Part shown: in pieces, positions 36,375-44,501 of the stretch
How positions within the stretch are numbered: the stretch's first letter is position 1
How the letters are laid out: every line of letters starts with the position of its first letter
From: Flammeovirgaceae bacterium UBA6059
GTDB lineage: Bacteria; Bacteroidota; Bacteroidia; Cytophagales; Cyclobacteriaceae
Assembly: GCA_002435755.1 (NCBI GenBank)
Contig: DIYH01000007.1
Location: 31,194-95,193, forward strand
Direction: 5' to 3'
DNA length: 64,000 bases
Made by a program: the position numbers and the translations under genes
The notes under the pieces: model-generated
Databases searched by the model: none
Seen by the model: the letters and a program-made list of their open reading frames with translations, nothing else
Told to the model about the DNA's origin: nothing

Positions 36375-37991
36375 ATGCAAACCATCAAATACCCTCTTCT
36401 TTTAGTAATTCTCGTTCTTCTCAGTTTCAGTGCATGTCAGACCAACCAGTCGGCACAAGAGACGGCCGAAATACCACAGGAGTACGTGCTGTTCTATCCC
36501 GAGCGAGACCTTGGAGAGTTGTTTCAGGAGATCCAGATAAGTAAAGTGTTTGACGATGGAAAGTACTTTGTAGACTTTAACCCAAAGAGAAATCCTTCGG
36601 ATATAGTTGCCGACTATAATGCCCGGAAAAGCGATGCAGACTTTAACTTGAAAGCTTTTGTTTTGGACAATTTCGATGAGCCGATGGTGCCGGAAACCAA
36701 ACCACTGGATAGCAAATCCAGCCTTGAGGAGCACATCCCCAATCACTGGGATTACCTTACCAGATCGAGTGATGAAATCAATGGTTATTCTTCATTGATC
36801 CCACTACCTGGACCGTATGTAGTGCCTGGAGGACGATTCCGTGAGATCTATTATTGGGACAGCTACTTTACAATGATCGGGCTGGGTGCTACTGGTCGTG
36901 TAGGTCTGATGAAAAGCATGATTGACAACTTCGCCTATATTATCAACGAGGTTGGCTTCATTCCTAACGGAAACAGGAGCTATTTCCTGGGACGTTCGCA
37001 ACCACCCTTCTTCTCAGCAATGGTCAACTTACTCGCTCAATATGAAGGTGATACTTCAGCACTAAAATACCTTCCAGCGATGCAGAAAGAATACGATTTC
37101 TGGATGGCAGGTAAGAGCCAGCTCAGAGAAGCAGGAGATGCACATCGCCGGATAGTGATGATGGAAAATGGTGTGATCCTAAATCGATATTGGGATGACA
37201 AGGCTGAGCCAAGACCTGAATCATATGCTGAGGACATTGAGCTATCGCATGACATGGATGAAGAACAGAAAAAGCAATTGTTCAGAGACCTTCGTGCCGC
37301 TTGCGAATCCGGATGGGACTTTAGTGCACGTTGGTTTGCAGATGAAGAAGACTTTGCCTCGATCATCACAACCCAGCTGCTACCTGTTGACTTGAACAGT
37401 CTCATGTACAATATGGAAATCAATCTCAGCAAGTACTACAACGTGCAAGGTGATATGGAAAGATCAAAGCAATTTGCTAAAGCCGCCGAACAGCGAAAAG
37501 CAGCTGTACTACAATACTTCTGGAACGAAGGAGCAGGTATGTTTACAGACTACAATTTCCAGACGTCTGCATTATCAGAAAGAAAAACGCTGGCTGGACT
37601 GTATCCACTCTATTTCAACATCAGTGATAATGAAAAAGCAGCTACTACTGCTAGCACCATCAGAGACGAATTTAGCCTTCCTGGCGGTGTGGCTACTACT
37701 CTCATGGAGTCGGGTCAGCAATGGGATTACCCCAATGGCTGGGCACCCCTACAGTGGGTCACCATCAAAGGTCTGGAACACTATGACCAGACTGACTTGG
37801 CTGGCACCATCTCCTCCAACTGGATCAATGTCAACCGTAAGGTTTTCGACAATACACAGAAAATGATGGAGAAATACAATGTCTCAGACACCACCCTCCT
37901 CGCCGGTGGTGGCGAGTATCCCAACCAGGACGGGTTTGGCTGGACTAATGGGATTGTGATTTCCTTAATTAAGGGAATGGAGAAGTATTAG
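36375..37991 (+). CDS. Trehalase, GH37 family, lipoprotein
   Basis: A 538-residue trehalase that hydrolyses trehalose to two glucose molecules. Both GH37 signature motifs are present: PGGRFREIYYWDSYF (near residue 150) and QWDYPNGWAPLQW (near residue 455). The ATG at 36375 is chosen instead of one 33 bp upstream because it places the lipoprotein signal (LLLVILVLLSFSAC) right at the N-terminus. The enzyme is therefore probably anchored in the envelope, so trehalose would be cut in the periplasm or at the surface. It closes the LacI-SusCD locus and is the main clue to that locus's substrate. Confidence 0.94.
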   Translation: MQTIKYPLLLVILVLLSFSACQTNQSAQETAEIPQEYVLFYPERDLGELFQEIQISKVFDDGKYFVDFNPKRNPSDIVADYNARKSDADFNLKAFVLDNFDEPMVPETKPLDSKSSLEEHIPNHWDYLTRSSDEINGYSSLIPLPGPYVVPGGRFREIYYWDSYFTMIGLGATGRVGLMKSMIDNFAYIINEVGFIPNGNRSYFLGRSQPPFFSAMVNLLAQYEGDTSALKYLPAMQKEYDFWMAGKSQLREAGDAHRRIVMMENGVILNRYWDDKAEPRPESYAEDIELSHDMDEEQKKQLFRDLRAACESGWDFSARWFADEEDFASIITTQLLPVDLNSLMYNMEINLSKYYNVQGDMERSKQFAKAAEQRKAAVLQYFWNEGAGMFTDYNFQTSALSERKTLAGLYPLYFNISDNEKAATTASTIRDEFSLPGGVATTLMESGQQWDYPNGWAPLQWVTIKGLEHYDQTDLAGTISSNWINVNRKVFDNTQKMMEKYNVSDTTLLAGGGEYPNQDGFGWTNGIVISLIKGMEKY

Positions 37992-38020
37992 CTGGCGTAG
38001 TGAACTTCTTTTCTAGGCAT

Positions 38021-38521
38021 CTATCTGGATGAAAATCTTTCACACCCATATAGCTCTTTAAAAGTCATAAGATCCGCAAAATTGATACTGCTATGAATGT
38101 TGTTATGTTCTTGTGGGCTTGAACAAAAATAAAGTGTTCGTTGTAGTTTGAGTTTTTCCAACCCCCTTATTTTGAGGTTGTTTTTGGGCGTTTGTTTAAT
38201 CTTGAAGTGCACATCCGGAATTGCGTGATCAAATTGTATTTGAGATTGATCAAGTGCATCTTGGGTGATACTAAAGTCCTTGTCCATTATGAACAAAGAA
38301 CTGCCAAAATATAGTCCAGATAACTGATCATAATCGAATACAATGTTGTTTGGGTCAAATTCTGAATGATCTAGTTTATCTTCTAGAATTATATAATTAT
38401 TCTCAGATTCGTAAAGAAGAAAATTGCCAGAATTACTAGAATATCCTCCTAATGGAGCGAATTCTTGAGCTGTAGAAAGGAGTGATATTGAACTGAAGCA
38501 TAAGATAAGAAGAGGTTTCAT
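38021..38521 (-). CDS. Small secreted protein of unknown function
   Basis: A 166-residue protein with a signal peptide (to about residue 18, SLLSTAQ). I do not recognise the mature part; it is rich in Asp, Asn and Ser and looks beta-rich. Base composition is clearly more AT-rich than the neighbours. It follows a second orphan gene by 12 bp, and both may have come by transfer. Convergent with the trehalase gene. Confidence 0.5.
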   Translation of the reverse strand: MKPLLILCFSSISLLSTAQEFAPLGGYSSNSGNFLLYESENNYIILEDKLDHSEFDPNNIVFDYDQLSGLYFGSSLFIMDKDFSITQDALDQSQIQFDHAIPDVHFKIKQTPKNNLKIRGLEKLKLQRTLYFCSSPQEHNNIHSSINFADLMTFKELYGCERFSSR

Positions 38522-38533
38522 AAGCGTAATTGG

Positions 38534-39100
38534 TTAATTAGGTGGGAATATTTTGTCAAATGATCTATTAAGCCATGCATAGAATTTCCTGGAAAAAAGA
38601 CCTGCGAAGAGAGTCAGGAAAATCAGAGTTGTAGGTCGAATAGACTGATCACCACTGACGATCAGTGTAGGAAGTAGGTAGGAAAAGCCAAGCATTATTA
38701 TGCCACTAAGCATCCCTAAAAGTGGGATGCTCAATACTTTGACTGTTAAAATGCTTTTATCTTCATCAAAGCAGATTTGCTTAAGCAAACGGGTCAAACC
38801 TCCTATTATACCAAAGCTTAAAGCAGTAACAAGCACAGAAAATGTATCTGAAAAATCGTCGATCCACGGAAAGTAGTTCTTGCTACTTTGATAGTTCACT
38901 TCGTATTTAAAATGCTCATAGTTCTTAAAATCCATATTAATCCCAGCTATTGCAACATTAATCAAGGAGTCTGAAGGGCTTATTAGATATTTTGTCTTCT
39001 GATCCATAAGATCAATTGAAATGTATCCTCCCACACCGAAGTATAAGCTTGGTATCAACCAAAAAACAACAATCAATACCCTTATGAACTTAACAAACAT
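38534..39100 (-). CDS. Multi-span membrane protein of unknown function
   Basis: A 188-residue protein with about four hydrophobic helices: near residues 5-27, 75-95 (VLVTALSFGIIGGL), 115-140 (VKVLSIPLLGMLSGIIMLGFSYLL) and 150-170. I do not recognise the family. It is AT-rich like its downstream neighbour, which starts 12 bp after it. The pair may act together, but no function can be given. Confidence 0.55.
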   Translation of the reverse strand: MFVKFIRVLIVVFWLIPSLYFGVGGYISIDLMDQKTKYLISPSDSLINVAIAGINMDFKNYEHFKYEVNYQSSKNYFPWIDDFSDTFSVLVTALSFGIIGGLTRLLKQICFDEDKSILTVKVLSIPLLGMLSGIIMLGFSYLLPTLIVSGDQSIRPTTLIFLTLFAGLFSRKFYAWLNRSFDKIFPPN

Positions 39101-39205
39101 GTAATTCTGAATCTATAAGTTGGAACAACGGACACAGCTTAGCTAAGGTCATTGCGATTGGCAAGTCTTACTGACATTTTAGGTTTGTAAGTGTTGACAT
39201 AGTGT

Positions 39206-40897
39206 TTAGAAGTGCTTCACGACAAACCTTCTAATATTCTCAATCGCCATCTTTTCAACAACCTCTTGTGAGTTTCCAGAATTGATACCATAGGCGGAGA
39301 AGACACCTGCATCAAACTGCTTCTTCAGGTCCTCTGCAAACTCCCCAAAATCGACGGCTGTCGGGTATTGATTTACCGGATCAACAAAACCATTGAAATC
39401 AGTACCAATACAAATACAGTCCCAGACATTGTGCTGAGAGGAGTATTGGTCCATATTAACGGCCTTAGCAGCATGGGCAATACCCAGCAGATTATTGACG
39501 ATAATGTCAATATTATTCCAGTGATCATCTTTAGAATACTTGTCTTGTAGACCGAGTACACGCTCGTCGAAGCTTATTCCCAACAGCCCCCTTGTTTCGC
39601 AAATGATATGGATATCCTCATCGCTGACGTTGATGTTCCACGGGTTAAAACCATAGCCTGGCAAAAACTCTGACATTCGCTCGGGAAAGAAGTCATCCTC
39701 CTCAAATTCGTAACGGTCCATCATCTGCTCCAATGTGACTATGCCGGAGTAGGCCGAGTGGCTGGCTATGACAGGGATTTTGTCATCATCAGACTTACCC
39801 TCATTGTAGGGTTTGATAATGTCATTGTACATCTGATAGCGTGCTGAAGCACTCATGTGTTTTGTATCGATAAGTATCCTATGTCCATCAGCAGTATTGT
39901 CCACCAGTTGCCCGCTTTCTTCTTTCAGATGTAGCAGTGCTAACATGGCCTTGTAACCAAGTTGCGTTAGGCCTATTTTTTTATCTCCCGACGGGTTTTC
40001 GGTCGGATAAGTAATATAATCCATGTTTACGCTTTGATCAGGATTCCAATCACCAACCAGTTCGACTCGAAAAAGGCTATGAGCATGGCTGCAAAGTCTG
40101 TTATCAAAATGATGACCAAAAGTCACGAATAGTATTGGCGGGTCCCATTGCTTGATAGTGTTGATCCTATTCATTAGCTCTTCATCACTTACCTGTACCG
40201 CTTGATTGCTCATACTTAAGCTATGCATACCCTCGATGGTGAGTATTGTAGCCGTCTGATTAGGCTCGTTATCCACTTGATTGATGAAGTCCGCCCCTTT
40301 GAAGCCGACATTTGGTTCACGCGGATTCTGATAGTCTACATTATCAGGATCACGAGCTACTACCCAGTATCTACCACTTACATCTATTCTCTTTTCGCCT
40401 TTTCTGATTTTCAGATCACCGTCCTGATCGTGCTCTATGCGTGCCGAATCTTCTACACCACTCTTTCTAAGAAAGAATTCATACTCTTTGCGTAGCTCAT
40501 TCCAATAGTCAAAAGCATCATCACGCATGTAATAGATACGGTCTTTGGTAAAGCTCATGATAGCGGAAGTAGTCAATCCCGGAGGGCTTTTTCGTAGGTC
40601 CAGCCAACTGCTGTACTTGTCTGGATCGCCAATAGGTGCTTTTCGAATATGATTGATAAACCCATGTTCGAAAGGGTACAGCGACGCAATAACTAACTTG
40701 ACATTACCATGGATCAATCGGGCCCAATCGCTTTGACTGTATCCGGTTGCCCTTCGTCCTTTGGCGAGTTTGCCTTTATTCGCTTTTTCAATGAACCAAG
40801 GGTGCGCTTCAGGATCTTGCAGTCTTGTAGGGTCTTCGATGCTGAATCGAGGAAAATTCATTCCGGTAGGGTGACAGTGGAGGTCTGAGAAGTACAT
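39206..40897 (-). CDS. M19 (membrane dipeptidase)-like metallohydrolase
   Basis: A 563-residue amidohydrolase-fold protein related to M19 dipeptidases. Candidate metal ligands are DLHCH at residues 5-9, Glu in ILTIEGMHSL, His in LIDTKHMS, His in IASHSAYSG, and Asp in IGTDFNGF. It is longer than normal M19 enzymes (about 400) because of inserts in the first half. No signal peptide is present. It is the last gene of a four-gene operon, 18 bp after the alpha/beta hydrolase. The substrate is unknown; the amidase in the same operon suggests a cell-wall peptide. Confidence 0.72.
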   Translation of the reverse strand: MYFSDLHCHPTGMNFPRFSIEDPTRLQDPEAHPWFIEKANKGKLAKGRRATGYSQSDWARLIHGNVKLVIASLYPFEHGFINHIRKAPIGDPDKYSSWLDLRKSPPGLTTSAIMSFTKDRIYYMRDDAFDYWNELRKEYEFFLRKSGVEDSARIEHDQDGDLKIRKGEKRIDVSGRYWVVARDPDNVDYQNPREPNVGFKGADFINQVDNEPNQTATILTIEGMHSLSMSNQAVQVSDEELMNRINTIKQWDPPILFVTFGHHFDNRLCSHAHSLFRVELVGDWNPDQSVNMDYITYPTENPSGDKKIGLTQLGYKAMLALLHLKEESGQLVDNTADGHRILIDTKHMSASARYQMYNDIIKPYNEGKSDDDKIPVIASHSAYSGIVTLEQMMDRYEFEEDDFFPERMSEFLPGYGFNPWNINVSDEDIHIICETRGLLGISFDERVLGLQDKYSKDDHWNNIDIIVNNLLGIAHAAKAVNMDQYSSQHNVWDCICIGTDFNGFVDPVNQYPTAVDFGEFAEDLKKQFDAGVFSAYGINSGNSQEVVEKMAIENIRRFVVKHF

Positions 40898-40915
40898 AGC
40901 AGATCAGTCTTTGTT

Positions 40916-41968
40916 TTATGGTTTAGGGAAATAGAAGTAGTTAGTGGATTCGTTCCACTTCTTTCTTACAGGGATGTCATCTTCATCCATACCGTGAAGC
41001 ACATGATTGATGTCTGCAATGACATCAGGACGGTGGAGGTAGCCCCAATGATCTATCCACTTCTCTGTGCTAGTTGTGGCTGGTTGACCCTCGGTGGTAT
41101 CCACGATAAACGTTTCGTCATTAAGCGCTCCTCGATTCTTAGGACCTTTAAAACCAAGTCTTTGCTTAAAGTTCTTAGTGTATTTCGAAATACGAAGCGC
41201 ATCATCACTTCTATGAATGTACATATGTGTTCGCTCAGAGATGGCCCCAAGCCGCTGAAACGCCTTCCCTTCATCAAATACATCATACTCCACATCGGAG
41301 TTTAGTAGAATCACCTCTTTAAACAATGGGAAAAGCTTGTGCTTTGGAATGCTTTCGAGCATATGCTTTAGGACTTGGTTGCCCATGGAGTGCGCAGCGA
41401 GATGGATTTTATGCTGACACCTTTCCTTCCCACCAATTTCGAAGGCATCAATGAAGAAGCCAAGAAGTTTGGTGAACAGCTCACCTAAGACCTTGCCAGA
41501 TCGTTCAGCATCTTCCTGATCGTTCCAGTAGGTGAGGAACTTGTGACCAATGGAAGGCCAACTGAAGTACACGATGTTTTCGATCGGCGACTCTCCCTCT
41601 ACATAGAGTTTGTGCAGTTCATAAATATTCTCCAGGCTGGACTTTAAAGAATAATTGAAGCCATGGATGAAGAACAGTGTGTCAGAGTGTTCCTTATCGC
41701 TATTCAACATCTGCTGATAGAGCTGAAAAAACATCCGGGCGGAACCCTTCAACCGATTCTCAATTTGCTCAGCTTTTCTGTTTCTATTGATATTGAGTTG
41801 TTCATAACCGGACTCATAGCTATCAGGGATCAGCTTATAACTGACCGTTTCGTTAGCATGATCGAGCTCACACTCTGCTACCCTAAACGAGCGCTGTGCT
41901 GTCTCTTTACCTTTGTCGACAATCTTGCCATTGGCTACCCGCCTATTAGTGATTAAATAGATACTCAT
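40916..41968 (-). CDS. Alpha/beta hydrolase, DUF900-like
   Basis: A 350-residue alpha/beta hydrolase. The oxyanion region is FFIHGFNYSLKSS (about residues 98-110) and the nucleophile elbow is AHSMGNQ (serine near residue 195). A candidate acid is Asp in LLNSDVEYDVFD. These features resemble the DUF900 group. There is no signal peptide, so it is cytoplasmic unless exported by another route. It lies 10 bp after the membrane protein gene and 18 bp before the M19-like gene, in one operon. Lipase or esterase activity is possible; the natural substrate is unknown. Confidence 0.75.
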   Translation of the reverse strand: MSIYLITNRRVANGKIVDKGKETAQRSFRVAECELDHANETVSYKLIPDSYESGYEQLNINRNRKAEQIENRLKGSARMFFQLYQQMLNSDKEHSDTLFFIHGFNYSLKSSLENIYELHKLYVEGESPIENIVYFSWPSIGHKFLTYWNDQEDAERSGKVLGELFTKLLGFFIDAFEIGGKERCQHKIHLAAHSMGNQVLKHMLESIPKHKLFPLFKEVILLNSDVEYDVFDEGKAFQRLGAISERTHMYIHRSDDALRISKYTKNFKQRLGFKGPKNRGALNDETFIVDTTEGQPATTSTEKWIDHWGYLHRPDVIADINHVLHGMDEDDIPVRKKWNESTNYFYFPKP

Positions 41969-41978
41969 AGATTATACT

Positions 41979-42947
41979 TTATTTCTGAGATGTTGTATTC
42001 GAGGTTACTACCTGTCGTTTACCAGAATTAGATGTTGCACTTCCTCTGGAGGAGCGTATGGCCACAAGCTTGCCGAGCAGGTCGAACCAAAACGGGGCGC
42101 CTAGCGATATAGCAAATGCACTGATCAACCATCCTACAATCGCCAGCCAGAGGTTAAAGTTTTCGGTAGCCGGCCAACCGATATTGAGCATATTCGTATT
42201 CTCAGCCAATGCACCTTCGTAGTAACTGATCAAATTAGTTTTGGCAGAGTCGTAAGCTTGTTGGAGTTCTGGTTGTCGGATCAAAGTAGTATCCGCAGAT
42301 GCCATGTAAGCTGAGGCGCCATCAGCTATCTGAGTTCTCAGGTCAGCATTGGAGGAAAGCTGCTTATAGATAGCAATAGAGTCAATGTTTAGTCCTACTG
42401 ACACTAGGAGGCTAATCGCCAACGTAATCAGCTTGATTTTTCTATTAAACCAGCCCTGGCCTCTTTCGACAGTTTCGTTAAACCATGACTCTATTCGATC
42501 ACCAAATTCATTGATCTCTTCATTGGCCTCCTTAGCAAAGGACTTTAGAAGTGACTTGGTGTCTGTACCAAGCCCGGGCAATTCATCGATAGCCTTAGAG
42601 ATTTTCGTGCCATCACCGTCTAATGTTGAACTCACACCAAGTTTCTTCAGATCACCACCGGTACGAATAAGGTCAAGTACAACTTTAGAGAATTTGTCAC
42701 TGTTGATGTAAGATGGCAGGGCCCCATCTTTTTTGCCTAGATACTTGATCAAGGGGTGATCGTAAAACAATTTGGACGGATTGCTACCACCCTCATCGAG
42801 TGCACGCTGGATGATCTTTTTGAGATTCTTAGCACGCAGACTCATTATAGCTGAAGCGTACTCTACTAGCAGGGTGACAAGTATGCTAAACAGGAGATAG
42901 ACGAATGCCAGCCCAATGACGATTTCCAAAGTTTCGAATCCAATCAT
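41979..42947 (-). CDS. Membrane protein of unknown function, operon partner of the amidase
   Basis: A 322-residue protein with an N-terminal transmembrane helix (residues about 6-30, IVIGLAFVYLLFSILVTLLV) and a central cytoplasmic or extracytoplasmic helical region with possible coiled coil. A second span lies near residue 172 (LITLAISLLVSVGLNID) and a third near 270. It ends with SLGAPFWFDLLGKLVAIR, a C-terminal motif that I believe recurs in uncharacterised membrane proteins of many phyla. It overlaps the amidase gene by 4 bp. It could anchor or transport the soluble enzymes of the operon. Confidence 0.65.
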   Translation of the reverse strand: MIGFETLEIVIGLAFVYLLFSILVTLLVEYASAIMSLRAKNLKKIIQRALDEGGSNPSKLFYDHPLIKYLGKKDGALPSYINSDKFSKVVLDLIRTGGDLKKLGVSSTLDGDGTKISKAIDELPGLGTDTKSLLKSFAKEANEEINEFGDRIESWFNETVERGQGWFNRKIKLITLAISLLVSVGLNIDSIAIYKQLSSNADLRTQIADGASAYMASADTTLIRQPELQQAYDSAKTNLISYYEGALAENTNMLNIGWPATENFNLWLAIVGWLISAFAISLGAPFWFDLLGKLVAIRSSRGSATSNSGKRQVVTSNTTSQK

Positions 42948-43780
42948 GACTTATTATTTAGTTTTAGAAATTTTGAACTTACCCAGCCTTCGATTTCTGT
43001 GGATACTCGGGCCCAATTACCCCTTCTCTCCAGAATAGTAACAGAGGTGCCTTCAGCCAGAGGGGGAGCTATTTTATTGGCACTAGCTTTGGGCGCAGAG
43101 CGAATGTTGAGAGCATCTGCGGTGACCGTGGCTGTAGGAGTCAATACATCATCAAATGCATCTGTATCCTCGCTTTGGCGATCATTATAAATAAGACTAT
43201 TTCTTAGCTTGTCCAAAGGGAAGGCCGGTCCAGGGTCTACTTTCCTACCTGGTGAGATCTCTTCATGCCCAACTATTGTTTTGATAGAATATACCTCTTT
43301 AAGTAGTATACAGAGTTGCTCTGTAGCACTGATCTGAGCTTCTGTGAAAGCATGCCAGTAGCTATGTAGCGATTCATTGCGATGGACGGCCCTGGTGACC
43401 CATTCGTCAGCCACCTTGGTGCCAAACCAGGTATAATAGCCCTGTTCTCTTTGCTCCAACCTACCTGCATTATCAATTTCAATACCAATACTGTATTTGT
43501 TGAGCCCAGACCGATCTTGCCACTGACTTCTACCTGCGTGCCAGGCAATAGTATCAAATGGTACCAGCTGGATGATTTCCCCTTCTTTACCAATCACTAC
43601 ATGTGCTGAGGCTTTGGCGGATGGATTACAAAGCCAGTTGGCAGAGGACCGTGCTGACCGTCCTCCTGTAAAATGGATCACTATGGTATCCGGTAGGTCA
43701 GCACTGAACTTTCCACTGATGTTTGGCGAATTCTGTATAGATATTTTATCTCCTGTTAGGAGGTTATTTTCGATTCGCAT
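42944..43780 (-). CDS. N-acetylmuramoyl-L-alanine amidase (Amidase_2) with C-terminal SH3 domain
   Basis: A 278-residue protein with an AmpD-like zinc amidase domain. Visible features are the N-terminal zinc His in TIVIHFTGG, the conserved VPFDTIAWHAGRSQW and GIEIDNAG blocks, and the late motif VGHEEISPGRKVDPGPAF with the second His and the Asp ligand. A bacterial SH3 domain follows (about residues 212-275: ALNIRSAPKASANKI, GWVSSKFL). No signal peptide is visible, unlike most wall amidases of the host. It is the first gene of the four-gene operon. The absence of a signal resembles phage lysins and secreted effectors, but no phage genes are nearby. Confidence 0.85.
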   Translation of the reverse strand: MRIENNLLTGDKISIQNSPNISGKFSADLPDTIVIHFTGGRSARSSANWLCNPSAKASAHVVIGKEGEIIQLVPFDTIAWHAGRSQWQDRSGLNKYSIGIEIDNAGRLEQREQGYYTWFGTKVADEWVTRAVHRNESLHSYWHAFTEAQISATEQLCILLKEVYSIKTIVGHEEISPGRKVDPGPAFPLDKLRNSLIYNDRQSEDTDAFDDVLTPTATVTADALNIRSAPKASANKIAPPLAEGTSVTILERRGNWARVSTEIEGWVSSKFLKLNNKS

Positions 43781-43873
43781 ATTGAAATGGATTTAAGATT
43801 TGAGGAATCTGCAGTGTAAGGTCTTGTATACATGGGCACAGCTATCTCGTTGGCAGACTTAGCCCTTTGGAAT

Positions 43874-43897
43874 AGTGCTTTCGTAACAGAAAGCACT
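43874..43897. promoter_or_regulatory. Perfect inverted repeat upstream of the amidase operon
   Basis: AGTGCTTTC (43874-43882) and GAAAGCACT (43889-43897) are perfect inverted repeats around the six bases GTAACA. It lies about 94 bp before the start of the divergent amidase operon. No T run follows on either side, so it is more likely a protein-binding site or leader structure than a terminator. Confidence 0.4.
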
Positions 43898-44031
43898 GTA
43901 GTACTTCGACCTCTATGCTTTGGTTGTGAAGGTGATGTAAATCACCAATATCGGAAGGTTGGAATATATTACAAGAATGTCAAGCGGGATCTCACATTAT
44001 TTTTTCACGTTTAAACTATTTGTAGAAGGAA

Positions 44032-44166
44032 TTGAATGTATTTAGAAAGCAATACCTATTTCTCGTGATTCTATCATGTCATCAACCAAGCTTTAATCCT
44101 ACTTCGCAAGTTACACTACATATAGTGGTTCCTGGCAGATATGAACTGGTTGAAGCTATAATCTGA
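44032..44166 (+). pseudogene. Possible remnant of a small lipoprotein gene
   Basis: From the TTG at 44032 a 44-codon frame encodes a short lipoprotein-like start (QYLFLVILSCHQPS) and then stops at 44164. Further coding-like sequence continues in another frame after the stop. No good ribosome-binding site or family match is visible. It may be chance. Confidence 0.25.
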
Positions 44167-44358
44167 TCCATTTCGATTAATCAGGCTGATAGTTTCAATG
44201 TGACACTTAAGATGAGTATGTTAAAGTAGACCTGATCAATGCTCCACAAATCTCCTTAAAGACTTAATGCCGTCTGTTCCGTTGGGAGCTATGCTTTAAG
44301 AGAGTATTAATTTCCTCTTTCGGCTTACAATAAATATCATTTTGAAAAAAATTCAAGA

Positions 44359-44372
44359 TACAATCGTTTTCA
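44359..44372 (-). promoter_or_regulatory. LacI-family operator upstream of the SGLT symporter
   Basis: Read on the minus strand the site is TGAAAACGATTGTA, identical at 13 of 14 positions to the operator before susC (TGAAAACGATTGCA). It ends 129 bp before the symporter start, compared with 137 bp for susC. It is the main evidence that one LacI protein controls both loci. Confidence 0.7.
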
Positions 44373-44501
44373 TTTTGGTGTTGCTTGGGACGCCTCTGAA
44401 ATACGCTGGTTTTTTACAATATTCTTAGTAATATGCCCATTCAGTCCTCTGAAAATACCTGTTGACTGAACTACTTCTGACCTGAATTAAACTTGAAATA
44501 G

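Larger units (their letters stand above)
43781..44501. other. 721-bp region without a clear gene, before the SGLT symporter
   Basis: No convincing intact gene is present. It holds a perfect 9-bp hairpin (43874-43897), a possible decayed lipoprotein gene (from about 44032) and a LacI-type operator (44359-44372). The short reading frames in it lack ribosome-binding context. Confidence 0.6.

Noticed and set aside
42944..43780. Amidase considered as a prophage lysin
   Set aside because: No holin, capsid, tail, integrase or terminase genes are nearby, and the neighbours form an operon of other hydrolases.
43832..44014. 60-codon frame after the amidase operon start
   Set aside because: No recognisable signal, family or ribosome-binding site; it runs through the inverted repeat at 43874-43897.
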